Positions 37,492 to 50,437 of a stretch of DNA of 64,000 bases are shown here, piece by piece. The translations under genes and the position numbers were made by a program. The notes below the pieces were generated by a model. It made no database searches. It had not been told where the DNA came from and was given only the letters and a program-made list of their open reading frames with translations. The stretch is from Liquorilactobacillus hordei DSM 19519 (GTDB lineage Bacteria > Bacillota > Bacilli > Lactobacillales > Lactobacillaceae), in assembly GCF_019443985.1 (NCBI RefSeq), contig NZ_CP049303.1, positions 558,001 through 622,000 of the forward strand, written 5' to 3'. Within the stretch, counting starts at the first letter, position 1. Each line of letters opens with the position of its first letter.

Positions 37492-38037
37492 ATGATTAAG
37501 GGAAAGCAAATATTATTGCGTCATGTTCAATTTAGTGATATCAATGATCTATATGAGTATAGTTCTCAAAAAGACGTTGCACGGTCCGCGGGATTTATTC
37601 AGAGTGGTAATTATCTGTCAGCTAAGGATTTCTATGCTGAATTAGATAATGAGTTGGCATGGGTAATAGCTCTTGAAAATGGTAAGGTTATCGGAAATGT
37701 TTGTTTATATGAACAAGAATTTGATGATGCAGAGCAAATTGAAAAACGGGTTGCTGTAGGCTATGCGCTCAATAATAAATATTGGAATAAGGGTTATATG
37801 TCTGAGGCGTTAAGAAGATTGATAGAATGGATCAAAAAAAATCATAAATCAATAGAGGTCATTGAAGGATATGTTTCCGTTCAAAATATTGCATCACAAC
37901 GCGTATTGGAAAAAGCAGGATTTGTAGTTTCAGCAATTATGGAAATTCCTTACTTTGACGAACAACTTATGAAGAAAAAAGTAATAGCTTATGAAAAAAA
38001 ATTAAGAGAGGAAGAAATTGAAGATGCAACTAACTAA
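37492..38037 (+). CDS. GNAT N-acetyltransferase (RimJ/RimL-like)
   Basis: Acetyl-CoA-dependent acetyltransferase of 181 residues. The GNAT fold is visible from IKGKQILLRHVQFSD to VAVGYALNNKYWNKGYMSEALRRL (acetyl-CoA loop) and VSVQNIASQRVLEKAGF (motif B). Closest in layout to RimJ/RimL/YdaF-type enzymes that act on protein N-termini or small amines; the substrate is unknown. Its end overlaps the Rrf2 gene by 14 nt. Confidence 0.9.
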   Translation: MIKGKQILLRHVQFSDINDLYEYSSQKDVARSAGFIQSGNYLSAKDFYAELDNELAWVIALENGKVIGNVCLYEQEFDDAEQIEKRVAVGYALNNKYWNKGYMSEALRRLIEWIKKNHKSIEVIEGYVSVQNIASQRVLEKAGFVVSAIMEIPYFDEQLMKKKVIAYEKKLREEEIEDATN

Positions 38038-38542
38038 AGGATTTGAGCAGGCAGCATGTATTATTGCGCTTTTAGCGACTCAAAAAAGAGATGTGCCATT
38101 ATCGTCACAGATGATTCATGAGAGGATTAAAGGTTCCCAGACTTATTTGCAAAAGATAATGCGTAAGTTAGTAGTTGCTGGATTAATAACGTCTGTTTCA
38201 GGCAATAGCGGTGGCTTTTCTCTGGCAAAGGATCCAAAGGAAATAACTTTTCTTCAAATTATAAATGCAACAGAAGGAGACATAAAAACTTACCCCGATT
38301 TAGGTTTTCTTGACTTGGTGTTTAAAGATTTTTTACCAATCTCACATGAAGCAACACATGTAATTGGTGAACTTTTTCAAGAAGCTGATAAACGTTGGTG
38401 TGAGTATTTAAGTAAGAAGACTGTTCATGACATAATTCGTGAGACTTTTGGAAATCGTCAAGTTAAGTTAGTAGACTGGAATAATCCAGATGTTACAAAA
38501 AATCAAGAAATGACCGACTTGTTAAAGGATATTAAGTATTGA
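38024..38542 (+). CDS. Rrf2-family transcriptional regulator
   Basis: Winged-helix regulator of 172 residues: FEQAACIIALLATQ, LSSQMIHERIKGSQTYLQKIMRKLVVAGLI and SGGFSLAKDP are family marks. Only scattered Cys are present and the three-Cys Fe-S motif of IscR/NsrR is missing, so it probably does not bind a cluster there (YwnA/CymR-like). Start: ATG at 38024, 9 nt behind GAGGAAG; the TTG at 38018 is too close. It lies just upstream of alsS and may regulate it (inference). Confidence 0.88.
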   Translation: MQLTKGFEQAACIIALLATQKRDVPLSSQMIHERIKGSQTYLQKIMRKLVVAGLITSVSGNSGGFSLAKDPKEITFLQIINATEGDIKTYPDLGFLDLVFKDFLPISHEATHVIGELFQEADKRWCEYLSKKTVHDIIRETFGNRQVKLVDWNNPDVTKNQEMTDLLKDIKY

Positions 38543-38725
38543 GAAAAAAACTATTGAGTGGCTTTTTTGCAAAGTTACCCCTTTAACAAAGCAAACTTTT
38601 TTTAATCTATTCAATTCTCTAATTACAAGTAATTGCTTACATAGATGATAATTATTTTGTTCACAAGAAAAAAACAAGCTAGTATTTAATAGTTCTCAAT
38701 GCTATCATAATCCTTGAATTTACAA

Positions 38726-38746
38726 GCATCATTTATTGAATGATGC
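38726..38746. promoter_or_regulatory. Inverted repeat upstream of alsS
   Basis: GCATCATT and AATGATGC, a perfect 8-bp repeat around TATTG, lies about 43 nt before the alsS start and has no T run, so it is not a terminator. Candidate operator or leader hairpin. Confidence 0.4.
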
Positions 38747-38788
38747 AGATGAGCTAGTCTGATTTGATTAAAAAGGAGTTTTGCTACA

Positions 38789-40471
38789 ATGGAAGACAAG
38801 GAAAAATATTATGGAGCTGACGCATTGATCGATAGTCTTGCAAACCACGATGTTGAATATGTATTCGGTATCCCTGGTGCAAAAATTGATCGTGTATTTG
38901 AAAAATTGGAACATCCGACTAATCCCAAAGCACCTAAATTGATTTTGACACGTCATGAACAAAACGCTGCATTTATGGCCGCAGGTATTGGACGAATTAC
39001 AGGTAAACCGGGTGTTGTTTTGACAACTTCGGGACCTGGTGCAAGTAATCTTGCAACTGGGCTTGTTACAGCGACCGCTGAAGGAGATCCAGTGTTGGCT
39101 ATTTCTGGGCAGGTTCAAAGAACTGACTTGCTTCGTTTAACACATCAAAGTATGGATAATGCTGCTTTATTTGCACCAATCACAAAATATAGTGCTGAAG
39201 TACAAGATCCCGATAATATTTCAGAAGTTGTCGCCAATGCTTATCGTGAAGCAGAAGCTGGTAAGCAAGGAGCAGGTTTTGTTTCTGTACCGCAAGATGT
39301 TGTTGATGCTAAGGTAAATACAAAGGTAATCAAACCATTAATTGCACCAAAATTAGGGCCAGCAAGTCCGGTTGAATCGACATTATTGGCACAAAGAATT
39401 AAAGCTGCTCAAATGCCAGTATTACTTGTTGGGATGCGTGCATCTTCCCCTGAAGCAACAAAAGCTATTCGTGCATTAATTTCAGAGACTCATTTGCCAG
39501 TTGTTGAAACATTCCAAGGAGCCGGAATTATTCCGCGCGATATGGAGGACGACTTTTTTGGACGTGTTGGATTATTCCGTAATCAACCAGGAGATCAATT
39601 GCTTAAAAAGAGTGACTTAGTTATTGCAATTGGCTATGATCCTATTGAGTATGAACCAAGAAACTGGAATGCCACGGGAGATGCAAATATTGTTGTTATT
39701 GATACAATTGAATCTCAAATAGATAAGAACTTTCAGCCTGAGCGTGAATTAATTGGTAATATTGAGCAGACATTAGATTTCTTATTGCCATATATGAAGG
39801 GATATAAGGTTCCTGAGACGTCCCATGAATATCTCTCAGATTTACATGTCAAATTGGAGGAACGTGACGAAGCTCCTGCAGTTAAAGAAGATCAAATCTT
39901 AAATCACCCGTTGAGTGTTATTCGTGAAATGCAAAGTCACATAACTGATGATATGACGGTTACTGTTGATGTTGGAAGCTTCTATATCTGGATGGCTCGT
40001 CATTTTAGAAGTTATGCACCGCGTCATCTATTGTTCAGTAATGGGATGCAGACATTGGGTGTTGCTTTGCCATGGGCAATCGCAGCAGCGTTGGTTCGAC
40101 CAAATGCACAAATTGTTTCCGTTTCTGGTGACGGTGGTTTTCTATTTTCTAGTCAGGACTTGGAAACAGCGGTTCGCCTTAATTTGAATATCGTACACAT
40201 CATTTGGAATGATGGTAATTTCGACATGGTTAAATTCCAAGAGGAACTTAAGTATGGACAAGATGCCGGTGTTAAATTTGGTCCAGTTGATTTTGCTAAG
40301 TATGCTGAAAGTTTTGGTGCTACGGGAATGAAAGTTACCAAGGCAAGTGAACTTAAAGCGGTACTTGACAAGGCTTTTGCAACTAAAGGGCCTGTTGTTG
40401 TTGATATTCCAGTCGATTATAGTTTTAATCATGAACTGGGGACACAGATTTTGGAAGATCAGATTCATTAA
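38789..40471 (+). CDS. alsS: Acetolactate synthase, catabolic
   Basis: Thiamine-diphosphate enzyme of 560 residues that condenses two pyruvate to alpha-acetolactate, the first step to acetoin/diacetyl, used to dispose of pyruvate and acid. Key parts: catalytic Glu in [54 protein letters not shown], and the ThDP motif [17 protein letters not shown] to WNDGNFDMV. Close in pattern to B. subtilis AlsS; not the anabolic FAD-containing IlvB with a small subunit. AAAAGGAG precedes the ATG by about 10 nt. No alsD (acetolactate decarboxylase) is adjacent. Confidence 0.92.
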   Translation: MEDKEKYYGADALIDSLANHDVEYVFGIPGAKIDRVFEKLEHPTNPKAPKLILTRHEQNAAFMAAGIGRITGKPGVVLTTSGPGASNLATGLVTATAEGDPVLAISGQVQRTDLLRLTHQSMDNAALFAPITKYSAEVQDPDNISEVVANAYREAEAGKQGAGFVSVPQDVVDAKVNTKVIKPLIAPKLGPASPVESTLLAQRIKAAQMPVLLVGMRASSPEATKAIRALISETHLPVVETFQGAGIIPRDMEDDFFGRVGLFRNQPGDQLLKKSDLVIAIGYDPIEYEPRNWNATGDANIVVIDTIESQIDKNFQPERELIGNIEQTLDFLLPYMKGYKVPETSHEYLSDLHVKLEERDEAPAVKEDQILNHPLSVIREMQSHITDDMTVTVDVGSFYIWMARHFRSYAPRHLLFSNGMQTLGVALPWAIAAALVRPNAQIVSVSGDGGFLFSSQDLETAVRLNLNIVHIIWNDGNFDMVKFQEELKYGQDAGVKFGPVDFAKYAESFGATGMKVTKASELKAVLDKAFATKGPVVVDIPVDYSFNHELGTQILEDQIH

Positions 40472-40506
40472 TTATAAGTTGGAAAGACAGGACTTATTTA
40501 TAGGTG

Positions 40507-40534
40507 TTGTCTTTTACTTTAGACAGCGTATAAT
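40507..40534 (+). promoter_or_regulatory. Promoter of the lysine riboswitch-lysP transcript
   Basis: TTGTCT (40507-40512), 16-nt spacer, TATAAT (40529-40534). The -35 is part of an AAAGACA/TGTCTTT repeat (40483-40515) that may end the alsS transcript. Confidence 0.7.
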
Positions 40535-40539
40535 TGAGA

Positions 40540-40780
40540 CATATCGAAAAGAGGTTGCAAATGATATTAGTAGCTGCTATGAAATGTTAAGGCATTGGTG
40601 ACTTGCAGTGAAAGGAGATTTTGCCGAAATGACTAGTTGCTTTAACAACTAGTTGTTGGGATTCAGCTTAAGAGGCTGGGGACTGTCGTACAGATTTGTA
40701 CGGAGAGCTATCGAGTATGACTTTTTATTAAATTATGGATTATAAAAGTCTTACTGCTGCTAGCGGTATGACTTTTTTAT
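40540..40780 (+). ncRNA. Lysine riboswitch (L box) with terminator
   Basis: The aptamer core matches the L box: AGAGGTTGC (about 40550-40558), GTGAAAGGAGA..TTGCCGAA (about 40608-40630), CTGGGGACTGTC (about 40676-40687) and GGAGAGCTATC (40702-40712), with P1 formed by CATATCGA and TCGAGTATG. The expression platform has three matching segments: GACTTTT (40719-40725), AAAAGTC (40744-40750) and GACTTTT (40770-40776) plus T run. The first two form an antiterminator, the last two the terminator (40744-40780). With lysine bound the terminator should win and shut off the transporter gene. Confidence 0.93.
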
Positions 40781-40859
40781 TTTATATTATTATCCACGTG
40801 TAAAAGGTTCGTTAACTGAAACACATGCTTGGTTGCCTCTTGAGAACTTAGGAGGAAGA

Positions 40860-42323
40860 ATGGAAGCAAAAAGAGTTACAAGAAAAGTTAGTAGAACGCT
40901 AAAGACAAGGCATTTGTCAATGATTGCTCTTGGTGGAAGTATTGGAACAGGGTTATTTGTTGCAAGTGGTTCCGCAATTAGTACTGCAGGGCCTGGTGGT
41001 GCATTGGCAGCTTATATAGGAATAGGAATCATGGTCTATTTTTTGATGACTAGTCTAGGCGAGATGGCGACATATCTGCCGGTTACCGGATCTTTTGCGA
41101 CTTATTCCAGTCGATTTGTCGATCCTGCTTTTGGGTTTGCAATGGGGTGGAATTATTGGTTCAACTGGGCAATCACTCTGGCGGTTGATGTTAGTACCGT
41201 TGCACTGGTAATGAAGTTTTGGTTTCCTCATGTACCAACATGGATATTTAGTATGGTAGCACTGATAATTATTTTTGCCATCAATGCCTTTTCGGTTTTG
41301 TCATTTGGTGAAGCTGAATACTGGATGTCACTAATTAAGGTAGTTACAGTCATTATTTTCTTAATAGTTGGTTTCCTGACAATCATTGGTATTATGGGAG
41401 GACATGCAGTAGGACTTGAGAATTTTGTTTATCACAAGGCACCATTTGTTGGTGGAGTTCCAACTTTACTGAGTGTTTTTGTAGTAGCAGGTTTTTCATT
41501 CCAAGGAACAGAGTTGATTGGAATTACAGCTGGTGAGTCTGCTACACCGGAAAAAAGTATTCCTAGAGCAATTAAACAAGTATTTTGGAGAATTTTGTTA
41601 TTTTATATTCTGTCTATCTTTGTAATTGCTTGTTTAATTCCATATACAAGCTCTAACTTGTTAGGTTCAAGTGCAAGTGATATTGCAATTAGTCCGTTCA
41701 CACTTGTTTTTAAAAGGGCAGGGTTAGCATCTGCTGCCAGTGTGATGAATGCAGTGATTTTAACTTCAGTAATTTCTGCCGCAAACTCAGGGATGTACGC
41801 TTCCACAAGAATGCTTTTTTCATTAGCACATCATGGAAATGCACCACGGATATTTAGCAGATTGAATACGAGAGGTGTTCCTTTTTATGCATTGTTAGGA
41901 ACGACTGCGGTTGGATTATTGACCTTCTTTGCCAGTATATATGGTACTAGAATATACTCATTTTTATTAAGTGCCAGTGGACTGACTGGATTTATTGCTT
42001 GGCTTGGAATTGCAGTCTCACATTATCGTTTTAGAAAAGCATTTAAGGTACAGGGAAAATCATTGGATGATCTGAGATATCATGCAAAATGGTTCCCATT
42101 TGGTCCAATTCTCTCTTTCGTTTTGTGTGTATTGGTAATTATAGGGCAGGACTTGAAGTCGTTTGCTAACTGGGATTGGCAGGCGATAGGTGTTAGTTAC
42201 ATGAGTATTCCACTATTTTTAATTTTATTTTTCTACTATAAGTTCAAGTATCATACAAAAATGATCCCGTTGGAAAAAGTCGATTTGACACCCCATGATA
42301 TTGCTAGTAAAAAAATAGATTAA
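40860..42323 (+). CDS. lysP: Lysine permease (APC family)
   Basis: Membrane transporter of 487 residues with twelve spans of the amino acid-polyamine-organocation family. SMIALGGSIGTGLFVASGSAI (span 1), SLGEMATYLPVTGSFATYS and GMYASTRMLFSLAHHGNAP are LysP-type marks. The lysine riboswitch directly upstream fixes the substrate as lysine with good certainty. Start: ATG at 40860 behind AGGAGG; the frame is open to 40833, but that stretch lacks homology. Confidence 0.93.
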   Translation: MEAKRVTRKVSRTLKTRHLSMIALGGSIGTGLFVASGSAISTAGPGGALAAYIGIGIMVYFLMTSLGEMATYLPVTGSFATYSSRFVDPAFGFAMGWNYWFNWAITLAVDVSTVALVMKFWFPHVPTWIFSMVALIIIFAINAFSVLSFGEAEYWMSLIKVVTVIIFLIVGFLTIIGIMGGHAVGLENFVYHKAPFVGGVPTLLSVFVVAGFSFQGTELIGITAGESATPEKSIPRAIKQVFWRILLFYILSIFVIACLIPYTSSNLLGSSASDIAISPFTLVFKRAGLASAASVMNAVILTSVISAANSGMYASTRMLFSLAHHGNAPRIFSRLNTRGVPFYALLGTTAVGLLTFFASIYGTRIYSFLLSASGLTGFIAWLGIAVSHYRFRKAFKVQGKSLDDLRYHAKWFPFGPILSFVLCVLVIIGQDLKSFANWDWQAIGVSYMSIPLFLILFFYYKFKYHTKMIPLEKVDLTPHDIASKKID

Positions 42324-42369
42324 GAGTTGCAATTTTATTGAAAAAATATTACTATTAATCATAGATGAT

Positions 42370-42590
42370 ATATCAGAAAACACTAGAGTACGCCTTAAGT
42401 AGACTTTCAGAGACATGATGGTTGGTGCGAATCATGAAGTCGAAATTCCAGCGTTCGTTATGTGGGCAGGTAATGCTGCACGGGAGACCGTTATTTTAGT
42501 TGAGTGCGATTTTATTAAAATCGAACTTGGGTGGTACCGCGAATGAAGTCTTTTCGTCCCAATTGAGGGATGAGAAGGCTTTTTTAATTT
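42370..42590 (+). ncRNA. T-box leader of serS (tRNA-Ser sensing) with terminator
   Basis: The T-box sequence TGGGTGGTACCGCG (42528-42541) binds the uncharged tRNA 3' end. Stem I spans about 42396-42470 with AGACTTTCAGAGAC at its start. The likely specifier is TCC at 42447-42449 (Ser), followed directly by AGC, also Ser. Terminator: AGTCTTTTCGTCCC (42547-42560) pairs with GGGATGAGAAGGCT (42567-42580), then T run. Uncharged tRNA-Ser stabilises the antiterminator and lets serS be transcribed. The exact 5' end is not determined. Confidence 0.93.
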
Positions 42591-42614
42591 AGAAAAATTA
42601 GGAGGAATGTGGAG

Positions 42615-43883
42615 ATGTTAGATATTAAGATGATCCGTCTTAATGAGGATGAAGTTAAGACAAGGTTGGCAACGCGTAATGTTAAACCTGAAACAATTGA
42701 TGAGTTGCTTGAACAAGATAAAATTCGGCGTGAATTGGTTGTTAAAACAGAAACTCTGAAACAAAAAAGAAATGAAGCATCTCAAGCAATTGCACAAGCA
42801 AAGAGAAATAAGGAAGATGCAGCAAAAGCGATTGCTGAGATGAAAGAAGTCGGCAATGAGATTAAAAAACTTGATGAACAACTTAATGTTGTGAATGACA
42901 AGGTTCTTGATAAGGCAGCAAGATTGCCTAATTTACCTAATCCAACTATCCCCGTTGGTCCGGATGAGGAATCGAATGTAGAGATCAAAGTTGTTGGAAC
43001 TCCTCGCAAATTCGCTTTCGAACCTAAGGCACATTGGGAGATAGGTGAGAAACTTGGAATTTTAGATTTCGAACGTGGTGCGAAGGTTTCAGGCAGTCGT
43101 TTTCTATATTACAAAGGCTGGGGTGCGCGCTTAGAGCGTGCTATCTATAACTTTATGTTAGATGAGCATTCTAAAGAAGGTTATACAGAAGTTTTACCAC
43201 CCTATATGGTAAATGGTGCTTCAATGTTTGGCACAGGTCAATTTCCTAAGTTTAAAGAAGATGTTTTTCAAATTGAAGGGCAGGATTTAACTTTAATTCC
43301 TACGGCAGAGGTACCTTTAACAAATTATTATCGGGATGAAGTTATTCCAGATGAAGATTTACCAGTATATTTTACAGCTTTATCACCGTCTTTTAGATCG
43401 GAAGCTGGCAGTGCAGGTAGAGATACAAGAGGACTAATAAGATTACATCAATTTAACAAGGTAGAGATGGTTAAGTATTGTAAACAAGAGACATCTTATG
43501 ACGAATTAGAGAAAATGACGCTAAATGCTGGCAATATCCTTGATAAGTTAGGACTTCCTTACCATGTTATTACGCTTTCAACCGGTGATATGGGCTTTTC
43601 TGCAGCTATGACTCACGATGTTGAAGTTTGGATGCCATCACAACATGTCTATCGTGAAATTTCAAGTTGTTCTAATTGCGAAGATTTTCAAGCACGAAGA
43701 GCACACATTCAGTATCGTGATCAAGATGGCAAATTGAAGTTTGTGCATACATTGAATGGTTCTGGTCTTGCTGTTGGAAGAACTGTAGCGGCAATTATTG
43801 AGAATTACCAAAACGAGGATGGAACGATTGCTGTTCCAGAAGTGCTTCAACCATATTTAAATGGATTAGAGATCATTGAATAA
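42615..43883 (+). CDS. serS: Seryl-tRNA synthetase
   Basis: Class II aminoacyl-tRNA synthetase of 422 residues that charges tRNA-Ser. N-terminal tRNA-binding coiled coil (about 30-100, rich in Glu/Lys/Gln), then the catalytic core with motif 2 ([25 protein letters not shown]) and motif 3 ([19 protein letters not shown]); [10 protein letters not shown] and [15 protein letters not shown] are SerRS marks. Start: ATG at 42615, 9 nt behind AGGAGG; an in-frame GTG at 42609 is too near. Controlled by the T-box upstream. Confidence 0.96.
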   Translation: MLDIKMIRLNEDEVKTRLATRNVKPETIDELLEQDKIRRELVVKTETLKQKRNEASQAIAQAKRNKEDAAKAIAEMKEVGNEIKKLDEQLNVVNDKVLDKAARLPNLPNPTIPVGPDEESNVEIKVVGTPRKFAFEPKAHWEIGEKLGILDFERGAKVSGSRFLYYKGWGARLERAIYNFMLDEHSKEGYTEVLPPYMVNGASMFGTGQFPKFKEDVFQIEGQDLTLIPTAEVPLTNYYRDEVIPDEDLPVYFTALSPSFRSEAGSAGRDTRGLIRLHQFNKVEMVKYCKQETSYDELEKMTLNAGNILDKLGLPYHVITLSTGDMGFSAAMTHDVEVWMPSQHVYREISSCSNCEDFQARRAHIQYRDQDGKLKFVHTLNGSGLAVGRTVAAIIENYQNEDGTIAVPEVLQPYLNGLEIIE

Positions 43884-43918
43884 ACAAACATTTAATCACA
43901 ATAGTAATTAAATGAGAG

Positions 43919-43951
43919 GGTAACGCTTATCAACTAGGCGTTACTTTTTTT
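43919..43951 (+). terminator. Intrinsic terminator of serS
   Basis: GTAACGC (43920-43926) pairs with GCGTTAC (43938-43944), followed by TTTTTTT. Confidence 0.88.
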
Positions 43952-44013
43952 GTACAAATAAGGTGTATTATTTGACAATATAAATTATTAAGAACAAAAA
44001 ATAAAAAAAGTTG

Positions 44014-44042
44014 TTGACGCAATAAAAAATAGTTGGTATGAT
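44014..44042 (+). promoter_or_regulatory. rrn promoter P1
   Basis: TTGACG (44014-44019), 17-nt spacer, TATGAT (44037-44042), upstream of the second rrn promoter. The AT-rich stretch before it could act as an UP element. Confidence 0.8.
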
Positions 44043-44157
44043 ATTCATTGTTGTCAAGGAGATTGATTGCTTTTTTCTTCTTGGAAGGACATACATAATG
44101 AGGTTGTTTTAATGAATTGTTGGTTTTGAAAATCCATGATAAAGTAAAAAAAATGTG

Positions 44158-44186
44158 TTGACAATTCAGCAGCTGATGTGTATAAT
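44158..44186 (+). promoter_or_regulatory. rrn promoter P2
   Basis: TTGACA (44158-44163), 17-nt spacer, TATAAT (44181-44186), a full consensus promoter about 150 nt before mature 16S. Confidence 0.93.
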
Positions 44187-44227
44187 AATTTCTTGTGTCA
44201 TGTCTAAAAGTAGACCTTTGAAAACTG

Positions 44228-44257
44228 AACAAAGTTTCGACAAATCAAATGTGTAGG
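44228..44257 (+). other. 16S pre-rRNA processing stem, 5' arm
   Basis: AACAAAGTTTC (44228-44238) and GTGTAGG (44251-44257) are complementary to GAAACTTTGTT (45930-45940) and CCTACAC (45914-45920) behind 16S. The long helix enclosing 16S is the usual RNase III substrate. It follows the CTTTGAAAACTGAACAAA box. Confidence 0.8.
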
Positions 44258-44335
44258 GTCTCTTGTTTAGTACAAGAGCAAACATTTGCGAAGTCAATTC
44301 GCTAGTAAATAAGTAATTAAAGAGTCACAAACTTT

Positions 44336-45905
<1,570 letters not shown>

Positions 45906-45913
45906 AACGGAAA

Positions 45914-45940
45914 CCTACACACGATTGTTGAAACTTTGTT
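45914..45940 (+). other. 16S pre-rRNA processing stem, 3' arm
   Basis: CCTACAC and GAAACTTTGTT, the partner arms of the segment at 44228-44257. Confidence 0.8.
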
Positions 45941-45979
45941 TAGTTTTGAGAGGCCTACTTCTCTATTTGAGGATGTTAT

Positions 45980-46054
<75 letters not shown>

Positions 46055-46073
46055 TCCTTTTTATATTTTTTAT

Positions 46074-46146
46074 GGGGCCTTAGCTCAGCTGGGAGAGCGC
46101 CTGCTTTGCACGCAGGAGGTCATCGGTTCGATCCCGTTAGGCTCCA
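46074..46146 (+). tRNA. tRNA-Ala (TGC)
   Basis: Acceptor GGGGCCT/AGGCTCC, anticodon TGC in CTTTGCACG, T arm GGTTCGATCCC. Second spacer tRNA of the rrn operon. CCA is not encoded. Confidence 0.97.
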
Positions 46147-46177
46147 TTGACAAGATAATTGTCAAATTTGTTCTTTG

Positions 46178-46198
46178 AAAACTAGATAATATTTTTCT
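46178..46198 (+). other. 23S pre-rRNA processing stem, 5' arm
   Basis: AAAACTAG followed by TAATATTT is nearly perfectly complementary to 49251-49269 behind 23S. The helix encloses 23S and is the expected RNase III site. Confidence 0.75.
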
Positions 46199-46297
46199 AA
46201 AATAATTAACAAACCGAGAACACCGCGTTTTAAAGAGTTTAAAACAAGAAAAATCTTGAACGCTAAACTCATAACCGCTTTACCGTAGGTAAAGATA

Positions 46298-49216
<2,919 letters not shown>

Positions 49217-49250
49217 AGAAAGAAATGCGGACGGTAGTTGATTAAGGAAG

Positions 49251-49269
49251 AGAAATATTAGCTAGTTTT
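49251..49269 (+). other. 23S pre-rRNA processing stem, 3' arm
   Basis: AGAAATATTAGCTAGTTTT, partner of 46178-46198 with one mismatch and a one-base bulge. Confidence 0.75.
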
Positions 49270-49298
49270 GAGAGAACAAAGTTTTCTCAAGTAAAAGA

Positions 49299-49416
49299 GT
49301 GCGGTGATGATGGCAAGAAGGATACACCTGTTCCCATGTCGAACACAGAAGTTAAGCTTCTTAGCGCCGATAGTAGTTGGGGGATCGCCCCCTGCGAGGA
49401 TAGGTCGTTGCCGTGC
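49299..49416 (+). rRNA. 5S ribosomal RNA
   Basis: 118 nt with the closing stem GTGCGGTGATG/CGTTGCCGTGC and the conserved core CACCTGTTCCCATGTCGAAC and AGAAGTTAAGCTTCTTAGCG. Confidence 0.96.
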
Positions 49417-49422
49417 AAATAT

Positions 49423-49495
49423 GGAGGATTAGCTCAGTTGGGAGAGCGTCTGCCTTACAAGCAGAGGGTCACAGGTTCGAGCCCTGTATCCTCCA
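49423..49495 (+). tRNA. tRNA-Val (TAC)
   Basis: Acceptor GGAGGAT/ATCCTCC, anticodon TAC in CCTTACAAG. First of nine tRNAs behind 5S. Confidence 0.97.
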
Positions 49496-49499
49496 TCTT

Positions 49500-49572
49500 G
49501 AGTCGTTAGCTCAGTCGGTAGAGCATCTGACTTTTAATCAGAGGGTCGACAGTTCGAGCCTGTCACGACTCA
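49500..49572 (+). tRNA. tRNA-Lys (TTT)
   Basis: Acceptor GAGTCGT/ACGACTC, anticodon TTT in ACTTTTAAT. Confidence 0.97.
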
Positions 49573-49594
49573 TTTCTTTTTTATTTTTATATTT

Positions 49595-49679
49595 GCGGGT
49601 GTGGCGGAATTGGCAGACGCACTAGATTTAGGTTCTAGCGTCGAAAGACGTGGGGGTTCAAATCCCTTCACCCGCACCA
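49595..49679 (+). tRNA. tRNA-Leu (TAG)
   Basis: Acceptor GCGGGTG/CACCCGC, anticodon TAG in a TTTAGGT loop, long variable arm (GTCGAAAGAC). The 3' CCA is encoded here, unlike the neighbours. Confidence 0.96.
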
Positions 49680-49684
49680 TTTTT

Positions 49685-49757
49685 GCCGACTTAGCTCAGT
49701 TGGTAGAGCATCTGATTTGTAATCAGAGGGTCGGGCGTTCGAATCGTCTAGTCGGCA
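49685..49757 (+). tRNA. tRNA-Thr (TGT)
   Basis: Acceptor GCCGACT/AGTCGGC, anticodon TGT in a TTTGTAA loop. Confidence 0.96.
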
Positions 49758-49770
49758 TTTATATTTTTTT

Positions 49771-49842
49771 GCGGAAGTAGTTCAGTGGTAGAACATCACC
49801 TTGCCAAGGTGGGGGTCGCGGGTTCGAATCCCGTCTTCCGCT
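49771..49842 (+). tRNA. tRNA-Gly (GCC)
   Basis: Acceptor GCGGAAG/CTTCCGC, anticodon GCC in CTTGCCAAG, discriminator T. Confidence 0.96.
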
Positions 49843-49854
49843 TGTTTGTTTTTT

Positions 49855-49940
49855 GCCGGGGTGGCGGAACTGGCAGACGCACAGGACTTAAAATCCTGCG
49901 GTAAGTGATTACCGTACCGGTTCGATTCCGGTCCTCGGCA
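49855..49940 (+). tRNA. tRNA-Leu (TAA)
   Basis: Acceptor GCCGGGG/CCTCGGC, anticodon TAA in a CTTAAAA loop, long variable arm (GGTAAGTGATTACC). Confidence 0.96.
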
Positions 49941-49957
49941 TTAAGTTTTATTATTAT

Positions 49958-50031
49958 GCACCCATAGCGCAATTGGATAGAGTGTCTGACTACGAATCAG
50001 AAGGTTGTAGGTTCGACTCCTACTGGGTGCA
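49958..50031 (+). tRNA. tRNA-Arg (ACG)
   Basis: Acceptor GCACCCA/TGGGTGC, anticodon ACG in a CTACGAA loop; the first base is expected to be edited to inosine. Confidence 0.96.
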
Positions 50032-50036
50032 TTAAT

Positions 50037-50110
50037 CGGGAAGTAGCTCAGCTTGGTAGAGCACCTGGTTTGGGACCAGGGGGTCGCAGGTTCGAATCCT
50101 GTCTTCCCGA
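50037..50110 (+). tRNA. tRNA-Pro (TGG)
   Basis: Acceptor CGGGAAG/CTTCCCG, anticodon TGG in a TTTGGGA loop. Confidence 0.97.
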
Positions 50111-50149
50111 TTTGAGAGTTGATTGACTTATTTCTTTGGATTTATTAAT

Positions 50150-50223
50150 CGGGAAGTAGCTCAGTTTGGTAGAGCACTACGTTCGGGACGTAGGGGTCGC
50201 AAGTTCAAATCTTGTTTTCCCGA
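50150..50223 (+). tRNA. tRNA-Pro (CGG)
   Basis: Acceptor CGGGAAG pairs with TTTCCCG (one G-T pair), anticodon CGG in a TTCGGGA loop. Very similar to the preceding tRNA-Pro in the acceptor, D arm and 5' flank (TTAATCGGGAAGTAGCTCAG), but with different anticodon stem and T arm (GCAAGTTCAAATCTTGT). Confidence 0.93.
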
Positions 50224-50244
50224 TTTGAGAGCATGTATATGATG

Positions 50245-50274
50245 AAGTTATGGGATATTACCATAACTTTTTTT
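50245..50274 (+). terminator. Intrinsic terminator of the rrn-tRNA operon
   Basis: AAGTTATGG (50245-50253) pairs with CCATAACTT (50261-50269), followed by a T run. Confidence 0.92.
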
Positions 50275-50371
50275 GTGTCTGCAATCTTTTTTAATATTTA
50301 GGTTGATAAAAAAGATTTTTGTGGTTTAATCTTTAACAAAGAATATAATATTTTGCCAGTATGTCATTAAC

Positions 50372-50420
50372 TTTGCAATTGCAATTTTTTTCCGTATAAT
50401 AAAAGTCAATATTAGTCAAA
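50372..50420 (+). promoter_or_regulatory. ctsR-clpC promoter with CtsR operator
   Basis: TTTGCA (50372-50377), 17-nt spacer, TATAAT (50395-50400). Immediately downstream AGTCAAT-ATT-AGTCAAA (50404-50420) matches the CtsR direct heptad repeat (consensus RGTCAAA-NAN-RGTCAAA) with one deviation. Bound CtsR would cover the transcription start, giving heat-shock control and autoregulation. Confidence 0.9.
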
Positions 50421-50437
50421 TTAAAAAGGATGATTGC

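Noticed and set aside
38789..40471. Pyruvate oxidase or anabolic acetolactate synthase as identity
   Set aside because: The [11 protein letters not shown] and RNQPGD segments and the lack of an adjacent small subunit fit catabolic AlsS better.
43930..44232. Minus-strand frame of 100 codons over the rrn promoters
   Set aside because: It would run across two consensus rrn promoters on the other strand, starts without a ribosome site and has no recognisable product.
49423..50223. Regularly spaced similar segments, possible CRISPR-like array
   Set aside because: They are nine distinct tRNA genes with proper cloverleaf pairing and different anticodons.
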